A stretch of DNA of 64,000 nucleotides from contig JAPZUA010000001.1 of assembly GCA_027532905.1 (NCBI GenBank), positions 1,582,368 through 1,646,367 of the forward strand, read 5' to 3'. Shown here piece by piece: positions 27,888 to 36,648 of the stretch. The translations under genes and the position numbers were made by a program. Numbering within the stretch: position 1 is the first letter of the stretch; each line of letters opens with the position of its first letter. Source of the DNA: Magnetospirillum sp. (GTDB lineage Bacteria > Pseudomonadota > Alphaproteobacteria > CACIAM-22H2). The notes under the pieces were generated by a model. It was not told the DNA's origin. It was given only the letters and a program-made list of their open reading frames with translations, and did no database searches.

Positions 27888-29525
27888 TCAGTTCATCGTG
27901 ATCGGCGAGAAATCGACGAACCAGCTCTGCGGCGGCACAAAGCCGCGCACACGCGGGCTCATCGCGCGCGGACCCACATCGTGCGCCACCCACAAGAACA
28001 CCGTCTCGTCGACGATGCGCTTGTGAAGAGCCGCAAGGGCGGCGTCGCGCGCGGCCGCATCGAACGTGGTGCGGGCGGCGGCCACGAGCCGGTCGAATTC
28101 CGGATCGTTGACGAAGCCCCAATTGTTCGAGACTGGCGGCGCCATTTTGCTGTCGACGAAGCGCACGAACGCGAAGAACGGATCCATCGCCGCGAAGGTG
28201 ATGTTGACGGCGTGGGCGCCCCGCGCCGTCGGATCCTTCGCACCGATGCGCCAGTTCGTGAACAGCGTGTTCCACTCGATCACGTCGAGCTCGACGTCGA
28301 AGAAGCACTCGCGCAAGGCCTGCTGCAGATATTCGTTCATCGGCAGCGGCAGCATCTGGCCCGAGCCCGAGGCCGAGACCTGGATCTTAACTTTGAGCGG
28401 ACGCTGGGCCGAGTGGCCGGCCGCCGTCATCATGCGGCGCGCTTCGTCGGGGCGGTAGCCGATCTTGAAATCGGGATTGCCCCACCACGGATGGCCCGGC
28501 GGCACCGAACCCACCGCTTCGGCCATCAGGCCATTCAAGAGCTGCTTCATGTCGGTGCGGTTCACGCACAGATTGGCGGCCTGGCGCACGCGCTTGTCGA
28601 GCCACGGCGAGCCTTCGACGAACGAGAACTGCCACGGCCACACATGCGGCTGCTGGTTGGCGAAGAGCTGGAAGCCGCGACTGCGGATCTGCGGTACGGC
28701 GTCCGGGGCAGGTGCCTCGGCCCAATCGACCTGGTTCGACAGCAACGCTGCCGTGCGCGCATTGGCGTCCGGGATCGGCAGCAGCACCATGCGGTCGATC
28801 TTCGGCACGCGCGCCGTGTTCCAATAGGCGTCGTTCTTGGCAAGCTCAAGCCGCTCGCGCGGCACGAAGCGCACCATCTTCCACGGGCCGGTGCCCGAAG
28901 CGTCGGCCGCAAACGCGGTCCACGCCGCGGCCGAGCGGGCCGGGGCTTCGGTCACGCTGGCGGGTACGGCGGCCAGCTTCGCGGCCCAGTGTGCGGGGCT
29001 CGCCATGAAGAGGTTGGTCAAGTTGATGGGCAGGAACGAGTCGGGCTCGCTCGTGGTGAGTTCGACCGTGAGGTCGTCGATCTTGCGCGCGGTGCGCAAG
29101 GTGGGCATGCGGCTCGCCGTCACGCCGACTTGGCTCGCGTCGAAATGCGGCGCTTCGCGGTCCAGCACTTTGCGCACGTTCCACACCACGGCGTCGGCAT
29201 TGAAGGCGCTGCCGTCGTGGAACTTCACGCCGCTGCGCAGCTTGAAGACCCACTTGGTCTTGTCGTTGGCATCGACCGCCCATTCGCTCGCGAGGCCCGG
29301 GATCAGCACCGAGGGCTTGTCGGCACTGCTGAGGTCCCACGCCGTCAGCGCGTCGTACATCGTAAGGCCCGTGAAGCGGTTGCCTTCAAAGCCCTGGTCG
29401 GGCTGGCCCAGCGTGCGCGGGATATCGGCGGCCGTCATGGCGATGCGCAAGGTCGTCTGCGCCTGGGCAGCACTGGCCATCAAGCCGAGGCCGAGAGCCG
29501 CGCCGATCAAAGTCCGGATTTTCAT
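27888..29525 (-). CDS. Periplasmic peptide/nickel-type binding protein (SBP_bac_5)
   Basis: A 545-residue solute-binding protein of the extracellular family 5 (DppA/OppA/NikA type). A Sec signal peptide is clear (KIRTLIGAALGLGLMASAAQAQ, cut near residue 22). Family landmarks: the KWVFKLRSGVKFHDGS segment and the GTGPWKMVRFVP loop. First gene of the operon, with GGAG eight bases before its ATG. It is a clear paralogue of the binding protein at 36649-38244; both share N-terminal DIP-T-GQ-DQG and C-terminal (D/H)DV-PRAM and FSPITM-like endings. The ligand is not deducible. Confidence 0.92.
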   Translation of the reverse strand: MKIRTLIGAALGLGLMASAAQAQTTLRIAMTAADIPRTLGQPDQGFEGNRFTGLTMYDALTAWDLSSADKPSVLIPGLASEWAVDANDKTKWVFKLRSGVKFHDGSAFNADAVVWNVRKVLDREAPHFDASQVGVTASRMPTLRTARKIDDLTVELTTSEPDSFLPINLTNLFMASPAHWAAKLAAVPASVTEAPARSAAAWTAFAADASGTGPWKMVRFVPRERLELAKNDAYWNTARVPKIDRMVLLPIPDANARTAALLSNQVDWAEAPAPDAVPQIRSRGFQLFANQQPHVWPWQFSFVEGSPWLDKRVRQAANLCVNRTDMKQLLNGLMAEAVGSVPPGHPWWGNPDFKIGYRPDEARRMMTAAGHSAQRPLKVKIQVSASGSGQMLPLPMNEYLQQALRECFFDVELDVIEWNTLFTNWRIGAKDPTARGAHAVNITFAAMDPFFAFVRFVDSKMAPPVSNNWGFVNDPEFDRLVAAARTTFDAAARDAALAALHKRIVDETVFLWVAHDVGPRAMSPRVRGFVPPQSWFVDFSPITMN

Positions 29526-29598
29526 AGGGGGTGCTCCAAAAAGACATGAACCGGCAAAGGGTTTGCAACCAAGGTGCCAGTGCCGCTTTGGCTGGCGA

Positions 29599-29618
29599 AT
29601 CGGCCCGATTCGGCCGAT
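29599..29618. promoter_or_regulatory. Inverted repeat in divergent promoter region
   Basis: A perfect 7-bp inverted repeat, ATCGGCC and GGCCGAT separated by six bases, between the divergent binding-protein and racemase genes. It could be an operator for a dimeric repressor. No regulator gene is adjacent, so this is only suggestive. Confidence 0.35.
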
Positions 29619-29662
29619 AAAGGAAAAACCGCGCCAACACCGCCCAAAAAATAGGCAGTTTT

Positions 29663-30400
29663 ATGCGTCTCTTGCTGATCAATCCGAATACTTCGCCCGA
29701 CATTACGGACCTCGTGGCGGCGAATGCCCAAAAATGCGCGTCGCCCAACACAAAATTCGATCCGGTTACGGCCCGCTTCGGCGCACGTTATATCGGCACG
29801 CGGGCGGCCGCCGCGATCGCGGGCCATGCCGCCCTTGATGCGTTTTCGGCGTTCTGGCGCCCGCACCATCAGGGCGTGTTGCTGGCCTGTTTCGGCGATC
29901 CGGGCATCGAGGCCTTGCGCGAAATCTCGCCGGTCCCGGCCATCGGCATGGCGGAAGCCGCGATGCGCGAGGCGGTCGAAATGGGATCGCGCGTCGGCAT
30001 CCTCACCGGCGGGGCGCGCTGGGTCCCGATGCTGACCGAGTTCGTGGCCACGCTTGGCCTGTCCGCACAGCTTGCACGGGTGCGGGCGGTTGCCGCGACC
30101 GGTGCCGAGATTGCGGCCGATCCCGAGCGTGCCTTGGGCGAATTGGCGGCGGCCGCGACGGCCTGCGCCGAAGAAGACGGGGCCGATATCGTGATTCTGG
30201 GCGGGGCGGGTTTGGCCGGCCTTGTGCCGCGCGTGCAGCCTTTGACCAAAGTGCGCCTGCTGGGTTCGCTCGAGGCGAGCATTGCCAGGCTCGAGCGCAT
30301 GGTGCGCGAAACAGCGCCCGCATTCGCCCCGGCGCCGTCGGTGCCGAGCATTGGCCTCGCGCCCGAACTCGCCGCGCTTATTTCGCGTCCAACGCCGTAA
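29663..30400 (+). CDS. Asp/Glu/hydantoin racemase-family protein lacking second catalytic Cys
   Basis: A 245-residue protein of the hydantoin/Asp-Glu racemase superfamily, beginning MRLLLINPNTS as in hydantoin racemases. These cofactor-independent enzymes use two cysteines for two-base catalysis. The first is present (Cys76 in ACFGDPG). The second, expected at 181 in a GCAG context, is Gly (LGGAGLAG, codon GGG at 30211-30213). It may therefore be inactive as a racemase or catalyse a one-base reaction such as decarboxylation or isomerisation. It is divergent from the peptide transporter operon and its end overlaps the cyclase gene by 23 bp. Confidence 0.8.
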   Translation: MRLLLINPNTSPDITDLVAANAQKCASPNTKFDPVTARFGARYIGTRAAAAIAGHAALDAFSAFWRPHHQGVLLACFGDPGIEALREISPVPAIGMAEAAMREAVEMGSRVGILTGGARWVPMLTEFVATLGLSAQLARVRAVAATGAEIAADPERALGELAAAATACAEEDGADIVILGGAGLAGLVPRVQPLTKVRLLGSLEASIARLERMVRETAPAFAPAPSVPSIGLAPELAALISRPTP

Positions 30401-32522
30401 CGGCCGCCCAATCGGCCGGCAGTTGCGCCGGATTCAACGCGGCAACGCGTTCGACGAAGCTGCGCGCGACGGGGTCCTTTGCAAGCAGCGGTCCGTTTGC
30501 GAGCCGCAAGGCGGTTTGGAAATCGCGCGCCCGATAGGCGCCAAGGGCACGTGCGAATTCTTCAACGCGAAGCTTTGTATCCGCCGCGAGCGTCGCCGCC
30601 ATGCCCAGCGGTTCGAGGATCGTCACGGGTTGGGCGCGGCCTTTGACCTGGATACGGTCGAGCTCGCGCCACACGAACGGATCGTCGGCGATGGCGGCGC
30701 GGACTGCGTCGGCGCACATGATCGTCGAGCCGTAATATTTGTTCGCACCCTCGAGGCGCGAGGCGAGATTCACCGTGTCGCCCATGACCGTGTAGTTGAA
30801 GCGCCGTGCCGAACCGATATTGCCGACAAGCGCTGCCCCTGCATTGAGGCCAATGCGCGCTTTGAGCCGGTGCCCCAGAAACGGCCGCGCGGCATCGTCG
30901 TTCAGCGCGTCGAGCTTGGCGGCACAGACAAGGGCGGCGGCAACGGCGTTGCGCGCGTGGGCGGCATCTTCGAGCGGTGCCCCGAACACGGCCACGATCG
31001 CATCGCCGATGTATTTGTCGACGAAGCCGCCATGGGCTTCGACGATATCGGTCATCGCCGATAGATACGCGTTCATCACCTGCACAAGCTGCGGCGGCGT
31101 GAGGCCCTCCGACAGGGCCGTGAAGCCCGCAACGTCGGAGAACATCACCGTGACGACGCGCTCTTCCCCGCCCAATTGCGGCGGCGTTTGCGCATTCACG
31201 AGCCGGTCGACCATGGCGGGTGCCAGATAAAGCCCGAAGCTTTTGCGCAACAGGCGCTTGTCCTTGTCGGCGACCGCAAAGCGATAGCCCATCAGCCCCG
31301 CACCGGCGGCGGCGGCGGCCAGCAGGGCCGTCAAAAACGGCCAGACGAGCCCGGCCTGCAGGGCGCCAACGCTGATTGCCGTCCAGACAAGTCCGAGGCA
31401 AGCGAATGCAGCTGCCGCAAGTGCCGCCGGCAGGCTCAGCGCCAAGGCGGCTGTTACAGCAAGCAGCAACGCACTTGCCGCCGCCTCGCCCGCGCGCCCG
31501 AGTTCGAAAAGGCCGCCGCCGCGCTCCAGATTGTTGGCGAAGCTCGCATGCACGAACACGCCGGGGATCGCGTCGCGCACCACATCGTCGCGCACAATAT
31601 CGGTACGCGGTGCCAGTGCGCAGCGCGGGGCGGCAGCGGCCCCTTCGGGACCGGTCATGAAGCGACGCGACGTGATCTTGCGGTCTTCGACATCGAGTAC
31701 GGTGCCGACGAACACGATCTTGTCCTTGAAATGCGCTTTGAAAAACGCGTCGTCGCCCTTTTCGACGCACGCGCGCAGATCGGCCAGCGAAAAGGCGGGG
31801 ATATCGGCCCCGCCGCCTTCGAAATCGATCGGCATTGCGTTGTTGGCCGAACCGGGGATGCGCTTGTCCGCAAGCCACACGCCGTCGCTGCGCTTCTCAG
31901 GGGTTTTGCCGAGTGCGCGTGCAGCTGCCTCGAGCCCCAACGACGTTTCGAGGCGCATCGTGGCGCCCTCGGCCACGTCGAAAAACAAGGGCGCGCGGCG
32001 AATTGTTTCGTCGGTATCGCGAAACAGGTTAGTGGCGCGGATATTGGCGTCGTGGCCCACGGCAAAACTCTGGCCCTGGAACGGCACGATCGGCGATGCT
32101 CCGTGCTGCACCTTGCCGAGGATCACGCGCCCGTCGCGCGATCCGGCACGCAAGGCTCGCAGAAAATCGCGGTCGAAGCCCGGCAGATAGCGCTCGACCG
32201 AGGTCGGGAAAATCACGTCGAACGCCACGACGCTGGCCCCACCCTCGAGTACGGCGCCAAGCACAGGGGCGATCTCGCGCGTCCACAGCACTTGCGGCGT
32301 GCCGGCAAAAGGCGGCGTGCGGTAGGTCTCTTCGTCGATCGCGATCACGACGCTCGGCGACTGCGCAGCTGTATGGCGCGCACCGAATGCGGCGTGGCGC
32401 AGCGCGAACGCCAAATCGACGGACAGGCCGCGCACCCCATCGGCCAGCGGCGACGCGATGGCGGCCGCCCCCAACAAAACAGCCAGCAGACCCGCCAACC
32501 GATCGCGCTGGGATGCTTTCAT
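30378..32522 (-). CDS. CHASE2-domain adenylate/guanylate cyclase
   Basis: A 714-residue membrane protein. An N-terminal membrane segment (about 8-26) is followed by a large extracytoplasmic CHASE2 sensor (about 30-345), three closely spaced membrane segments (about 350-420) and a class III nucleotide cyclase domain (about 450-640). Metal-binding aspartates are present (Asp463 in VMFSDVAGF, Asp507 in KYIGDAIVAVFG), as is the transition-state region NYTVMGDTVNLASRLEGANK. It should be catalytically active and make cAMP, or possibly cGMP. The start abuts the stop of the small exported-protein gene with no gap, so translation is likely coupled. A short TPR-like tail ends the protein. Confidence 0.92.
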   Translation of the reverse strand: MKASQRDRLAGLLAVLLGAAAIASPLADGVRGLSVDLAFALRHAAFGARHTAAQSPSVVIAIDEETYRTPPFAGTPQVLWTREIAPVLGAVLEGGASVVAFDVIFPTSVERYLPGFDRDFLRALRAGSRDGRVILGKVQHGASPIVPFQGQSFAVGHDANIRATNLFRDTDETIRRAPLFFDVAEGATMRLETSLGLEAAARALGKTPEKRSDGVWLADKRIPGSANNAMPIDFEGGGADIPAFSLADLRACVEKGDDAFFKAHFKDKIVFVGTVLDVEDRKITSRRFMTGPEGAAAAPRCALAPRTDIVRDDVVRDAIPGVFVHASFANNLERGGGLFELGRAGEAAASALLLAVTAALALSLPAALAAAAFACLGLVWTAISVGALQAGLVWPFLTALLAAAAAGAGLMGYRFAVADKDKRLLRKSFGLYLAPAMVDRLVNAQTPPQLGGEERVVTVMFSDVAGFTALSEGLTPPQLVQVMNAYLSAMTDIVEAHGGFVDKYIGDAIVAVFGAPLEDAAHARNAVAAALVCAAKLDALNDDAARPFLGHRLKARIGLNAGAALVGNIGSARRFNYTVMGDTVNLASRLEGANKYYGSTIMCADAVRAAIADDPFVWRELDRIQVKGRAQPVTILEPLGMAATLAADTKLRVEEFARALGAYRARDFQTALRLANGPLLAKDPVARSFVERVAALNPAQLPADWAAVTALDAK

Positions 32523-33206
32523 CTAGAGCCGCAGCAAGCGGCTCAGCATCGGGGCTGCACCGGGTTTGGCCTCGGCATCGACCTTGAACACGATCTGCCG
32601 CGAATCGGCAGCGCTGCCAACCGAAATACGGTAGATGCCGCCCGCCACAAGCGCGCGGTCGGCCTTGGCCATGTCGAAGAAGCTGCCGCGCATCAATTGC
32701 TGGGCCGGGATGTCGAGCGTGACGGGCGCTTCCGTTTGGTCGAGGCGCGCGATCGTGATCTGGCCGCCGCCCTTGACGTCGAGTACGGGCGACAAGCCGT
32801 AGATCGTCTGTGTGGGCTGCGGCGCGCTTGCCGTCGCGGCCGTCGGGCGCGGGGGTGCGCGAAACACCATCACGCCGGATTTTGCGGCTTGGTCGCTCGT
32901 GAGCTGCATCTTGGTGCCCGAACACGCGACCTTCTCGCGCCGCACCGTGCCGCCCGCGACGGCCGACTGTTCGGCGCCGATCGTGACGGTGCCGCCTTTG
33001 ATCGTCTCGCGCCAGCACGAGGCGAGATAGCCCACCACGAGCTCGTCGCCGGGCCCAAGCTTCACTACGCGTCCGGCTTCGAGATAGTCCATGAAATCGA
33101 CGTCGAGATTGCGGCCTTTGGCTTCCTCGACGATGGCAACGGGATCGGCTGCAAGGGCCGGCATTGCGGCAAGAGCAAAAAACGCAAAGACAAGACGTAC
33201 GACCAT
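32523..33206 (-). CDS. Exported protein of unknown function in CHAT-cyclase operon
   Basis: A 227-residue protein with a clear Sec signal peptide (RLVFAFFALAAMPALA, cut near residue 20). I do not recognise a named family with confidence. The mature part looks like two small beta domains: an N-terminal part with KLGPGDELVVGYLASCWRE, reminiscent of FecR-type periplasmic beta proteins, and a C-terminal part with LDVKGGGQITI, separated by a Pro/Ala/Thr linker near residue 130. Two cysteines (in SCWRE and VACSGT) could form a disulfide. The gene lies 71 bp after the CHAT gene and directly abuts the cyclase, so it may be a ligand or adaptor for the CHASE2 sensor. Confidence 0.7.
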   Translation of the reverse strand: MVVRLVFAFFALAAMPALAADPVAIVEEAKGRNLDVDFMDYLEAGRVVKLGPGDELVVGYLASCWRETIKGGTVTIGAEQSAVAGGTVRREKVACSGTKMQLTSDQAAKSGVMVFRAPPRPTAATASAPQPTQTIYGLSPVLDVKGGGQITIARLDQTEAPVTLDIPAQQLMRGSFFDMAKADRALVAGGIYRISVGSAADSRQIVFKVDAEAKPGAAPMLSRLLRL

Positions 33207-33277
33207 CGAACCAGCCCCTCCTTCTGACGAACAATACGATCCTAGCATGCGCACGCGCCCAAACGTTGTGACGAACG

Positions 33278-36200
33278 TCACTTCGCTTCGGCGATGCTGC
33301 GGGTATTGCCGCCGCCGTCGCCCACGAGGCTGAACGGCGCCCAAAAGATCGGGTGGCTGTAGGCAAACACGGTCTGGCGGCTGGCGGGATCGACGAAGCC
33401 CTGTCCGTCGAGCAGCCCCAGCATCGCCTGCTGCAAGGCGGCGGCGCGCGCCAGATTCGCGTCGCGTGCTTGGCGGGCGAACAGATCGGTCGTGAGTGCG
33501 CGCGCACTCGTGGTCTCGACCGGCCAGTTCGATACGAGAAGGGCACGCGTCCCCGCATAGAAAAACGCGCGGCCGAGGCCCGAGACCGCTTCGGCTCCAG
33601 CACCGTCGCCGGTCGCCGTGTTGCAGGCCGAGAGCACCACCCAATCGGCGTTGAGCTTGAGGCCCAAAACCTCGTCGAGCGTGAGCAGCCCGTCGCCGTC
33701 GATGTCGGCAACGTTGGGTGCGGACAGCGCCAAGGCCGGCTGCAACAGGCCGTTGAGGTCGCCCGGAATGAGCCCGTGCGTGGCGAACATCACGACGCGC
33801 CGGTTCGAAAGATCGACGGTCTTGACGTTTCTCTCGTTGGCGGCAGCGCCAAGATACAGGTCCGACGGGGCCGCATTGAGGGCAAGCGCAATGCCGCGCA
33901 CCTCGTCGGCCGTGTCGGGCAGGCGCGGCAGATTGGCAAGCTCCGCACTGTCGATACCAGTCGTGGCCGGGGCCGAACGGCGCAGGAGCGGCAGCCCGCG
34001 CGTCTGCAGCCGATTCGCCGCACCGCGGGTGGCCAGGCTTGCGGTTTGCGTGGCCGCAGCCGCTTCGGTGCGCGCTTCGACCATCTGCTCGGCGCTGAAC
34101 CACGGATCGCCGAAGCCGATGAAGGCGCGCCGATTGGCGGGCGCGGGCGGCAGGCTGCGCAATGTGGCAAGCGACGCCACCGACGGCAGCTGCGTGATCG
34201 CCGCCTTGCGGATCAGGAAAGGGACGGGCTTGTAGGCCGAGAACAGCGCCTCGCCGTCGCGCTCGGCGGCCAGCTGAACGGGTGCCGTGACCAGCACGCC
34301 GAACGGCAATTGGCCGAGCGCGTCGTGCGGCACCACAAGCAGCGACGCGGCGTTGGCGAATCCCGCTTCGACCGGTTTCAGCAAGGCGTCGTAGAGTTTG
34401 CCCGCAAGGGCCACGTCGAACGTCGGAATATCGCCAAGCGAAGCGGCGTTGGGATCGAGCGCTTTTCGCAACGTGGCGACCGTTTCGCCGATTTCGTGGC
34501 GGCCGAGTTTGACGCCCGCGAACGCAACCGGCCCCGTCTGCGGCACGGCCCACACGAAGCTTTGCGTTTGCCCCACATAGGTTGCGATCAGCGCCTCGCC
34601 GCCGCGCAAACTGCGGCGCGTCTGCTCGACCGTGGCGGGGCGCGGATCGATCAGGTTCGCGTAGTCGGGAAAGCGCCGCTCGATTTCCTGGCGGATCGCA
34701 GCACGTGCGGCTCGCAGATTGTCGATCTGCACGCGCAGTGCGCGCACGGAAGCGTCGTCGCGCTCGGGGGCGGACAGAATATTCGTGAGCAGGCCCTGCA
34801 AGGCGCCGACCTGCTTTTGCGTATCCTGCTCTTGGCGCACGAACTCGGTCAGAGCGGGGTCGCTCGCGGCCGCGCGCGCCGAGGATTGCGCAAGGGCGCG
34901 CTGCACGCCTTGGCCGCGTACGGCGTCGGCGATGCGGAACGCGTCTTCGGCCGCATTGGGTCGGTTCGAGGCCGCGAGGGCAGCCATCATGCCTTCGAAG
35001 GCCATGCGCAATTGCGCGTCGCGCCCGGCCGAGCCTTGCTCTTCGTCGTCCGACTGGCGCGAGCTCTGCAGCAGGATGGGGGCGGCCGCGTCGAATTCGG
35101 CGAGTGCGCCCGCAACGTCGCCGGTCGCGTTTTTGGCGGCACCCAGCAGGGCGCGCGCCATGGCCGTGTCCCAATTGCGTTCGCCGAGCGAAGCCAAGCG
35201 CCGTTCGACGATGTTCGCGAACACGCGCGCGGCCTCGGCCGCATCGCCGCCCGCAAGCGACGCCATGCCCCAGGTGAGGTTCGCGTCGAAATTGCGCGCG
35301 CGCGCCTGGCGGTTGTTGCCCATGCGCGCGCGCAGATCGGCAAAGGTGCGCAAAGCAGCGGGCGCGTCGCCGTGCAACATTTGGGCGCGCGCCACGAGGC
35401 TCATCGCGCGCGCATAGCCGCCGAAATTCGGATCGAGCTTCATGGTCTCGTAGGAATCGAACGTCACGCGCGCCAGGCGCTCGGCCTCGGCGATGCGGCC
35501 TTGTTCCATCAGATTGTCGGCGAGCAGCTGCACCGTCTGCAGCGTTTCGACCGAATAGCGGCCTTGGCGCTGCAGGCGCGCCAGCAACACGCGGCGGATC
35601 TCGACCTCGGCCTCCACGTAGCGGCCCTGGCGCATGATCGCACTCGCGAGATTCTGCGAAAAGAACAGCGCGCGATCCGAAAGTGCGCCCGGCGGCGCGT
35701 TCCACTGCGCGGTCACGCTGCGTTCGTTGGCGAGGAGGCGCGCATTTTCGGCGATGGCCGAACGCAGCAGCGTTTCGGCTTCCGCATAGCGCCCGCTTTC
35801 CATCGCCACGAGGCCGCGCGCGCGATAGACAACGCCCTGCACGTCCCACAGCGTCTGCTGCGGCATGCGCGAGTTCTGGCGGATCTCGATCAGCCCGTCT
35901 TCCAATTTCTTGAGCTCGGCCGTGGCCCGCACAAGATCGCCGCGATTGACGCTCCAGCCGACGAGACCGCTGGTCGCGTTGAAACGCTGGACCGGATTGT
36001 TGGCCTCCGCGACGCGCGTTTCGGTCATTTTGATGGCGGCCGCGACATTGCCCGAGGCGGCTTCGGCCTGGGCCAATTGCTGCAGATAGCGCTGCAGGAT
36101 CTGGCCGCCGACATTTGCGGCGCGCGCCAGTTCGTTGGCTTGGCGCAGATCGGCCAGGCGCTGCTGGATGCGGCCCAACTCGCCTGCCGCCAGCGCACGT

Positions 36201-36481
36201 TCGTAGAGGAACGCCGCCAGCTCGGCACCTTGCAAGGCGGGTGCGGGCTGCGCGTCGGCTTTGGCGAGTGCCGCGGCGACCTTGGCGGGGTCCGGCTTCT
36301 GCTGGTCGAGAATGGCCGCGATGTCGGAGATCGTGCGCGGCGGCGGCTGGAAGCTCTGGCCCTGGAATTCGGCTGCGATCGTCCTTGCTTGTTGCAGCGA
36401 CACGGCAGGTTTGCCGTCCGGATCGCAAGCGGCCAAAAGAACCAGGCTAAACGCCAGAGCGGCGCGCACAATCGACTTCAT
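33278..36481 (-). CDS. TPR-CHAT lipoprotein, predicted caspase-like protease
   Basis: A 1,067-residue protein. It is a predicted lipoprotein: the signal ends LLAAC with Cys19, followed by Asp at +2, which in Escherichia coli favours inner-membrane retention. About 550 residues of TPR-like helical repeats follow, then a CHAT (caspase HetF-associated with TPRs) domain in the last ~400 residues. The caspase-type dyad is intact: His902 in FATHGL and Cys953 in LSACNTATG. Such proteins are proteases or protease-derived sensors. It is the first gene of an operon with a small exported protein and a CHASE2 cyclase, all with extracytoplasmic parts. GGGAG precedes the ATG by about 6 bases. Confidence 0.9.
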   Translation of the reverse strand: MKSIVRAALAFSLVLLAACDPDGKPAVSLQQARTIAAEFQGQSFQPPPRTISDIAAILDQQKPDPAKVAAALAKADAQPAPALQGAELAAFLYERALAAGELGRIQQRLADLRQANELARAANVGGQILQRYLQQLAQAEAASGNVAAAIKMTETRVAEANNPVQRFNATSGLVGWSVNRGDLVRATAELKKLEDGLIEIRQNSRMPQQTLWDVQGVVYRARGLVAMESGRYAEAETLLRSAIAENARLLANERSVTAQWNAPPGALSDRALFFSQNLASAIMRQGRYVEAEVEIRRVLLARLQRQGRYSVETLQTVQLLADNLMEQGRIAEAERLARVTFDSYETMKLDPNFGGYARAMSLVARAQMLHGDAPAALRTFADLRARMGNNRQARARNFDANLTWGMASLAGGDAAEAARVFANIVERRLASLGERNWDTAMARALLGAAKNATGDVAGALAEFDAAAPILLQSSRQSDDEEQGSAGRDAQLRMAFEGMMAALAASNRPNAAEDAFRIADAVRGQGVQRALAQSSARAAASDPALTEFVRQEQDTQKQVGALQGLLTNILSAPERDDASVRALRVQIDNLRAARAAIRQEIERRFPDYANLIDPRPATVEQTRRSLRGGEALIATYVGQTQSFVWAVPQTGPVAFAGVKLGRHEIGETVATLRKALDPNAASLGDIPTFDVALAGKLYDALLKPVEAGFANAASLLVVPHDALGQLPFGVLVTAPVQLAAERDGEALFSAYKPVPFLIRKAAITQLPSVASLATLRSLPPAPANRRAFIGFGDPWFSAEQMVEARTEAAAATQTASLATRGAANRLQTRGLPLLRRSAPATTGIDSAELANLPRLPDTADEVRGIALALNAAPSDLYLGAAANERNVKTVDLSNRRVVMFATHGLIPGDLNGLLQPALALSAPNVADIDGDGLLTLDEVLGLKLNADWVVLSACNTATGDGAGAEAVSGLGRAFFYAGTRALLVSNWPVETTSARALTTDLFARQARDANLARAAALQQAMLGLLDGQGFVDPASRQTVFAYSHPIFWAPFSLVGDGGGNTRSIAEAK

Positions 36482-36587
36482 CGGTCTCTCCCACCCACGG
36501 ACGGCGCATTGTACGCCTTACCGGACAATTTACGCCCAATCCGTGGAGAAGTAGAGGGGGCTTCGGCGGTCTGCGTCAGAACGCCGC

Positions 36588-36632
36588 GCCAAAGAAAAAC
36601 CCCCGCCCGCCTGGTTCGGCGGACGGGGGTTT
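36588..36632 (-). terminator. Rho-independent terminator of the second transporter operon
   Basis: A 15-bp GC-rich stem with one mismatch (36597-36611 with 36618-36632) and a six-base loop, 17 bases after the stop of the last binding-protein gene. On the minus strand it runs directly into TTTTTCTTT. It separates that operon from the promoter of the CHAT gene. Confidence 0.88.
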
Positions 36633-36648
36633 GTGGAAAACCAGGGCT

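Noticed and set aside
32523..36428. A single 1,301-residue minus-strand protein spanning the CHAT gene and the exported protein
   Set aside because: Upstream of 33206 this frame is out of register with the CHAT frame and shadow-like. A signal peptide begins at 33206, so only the last 227 residues are a gene.
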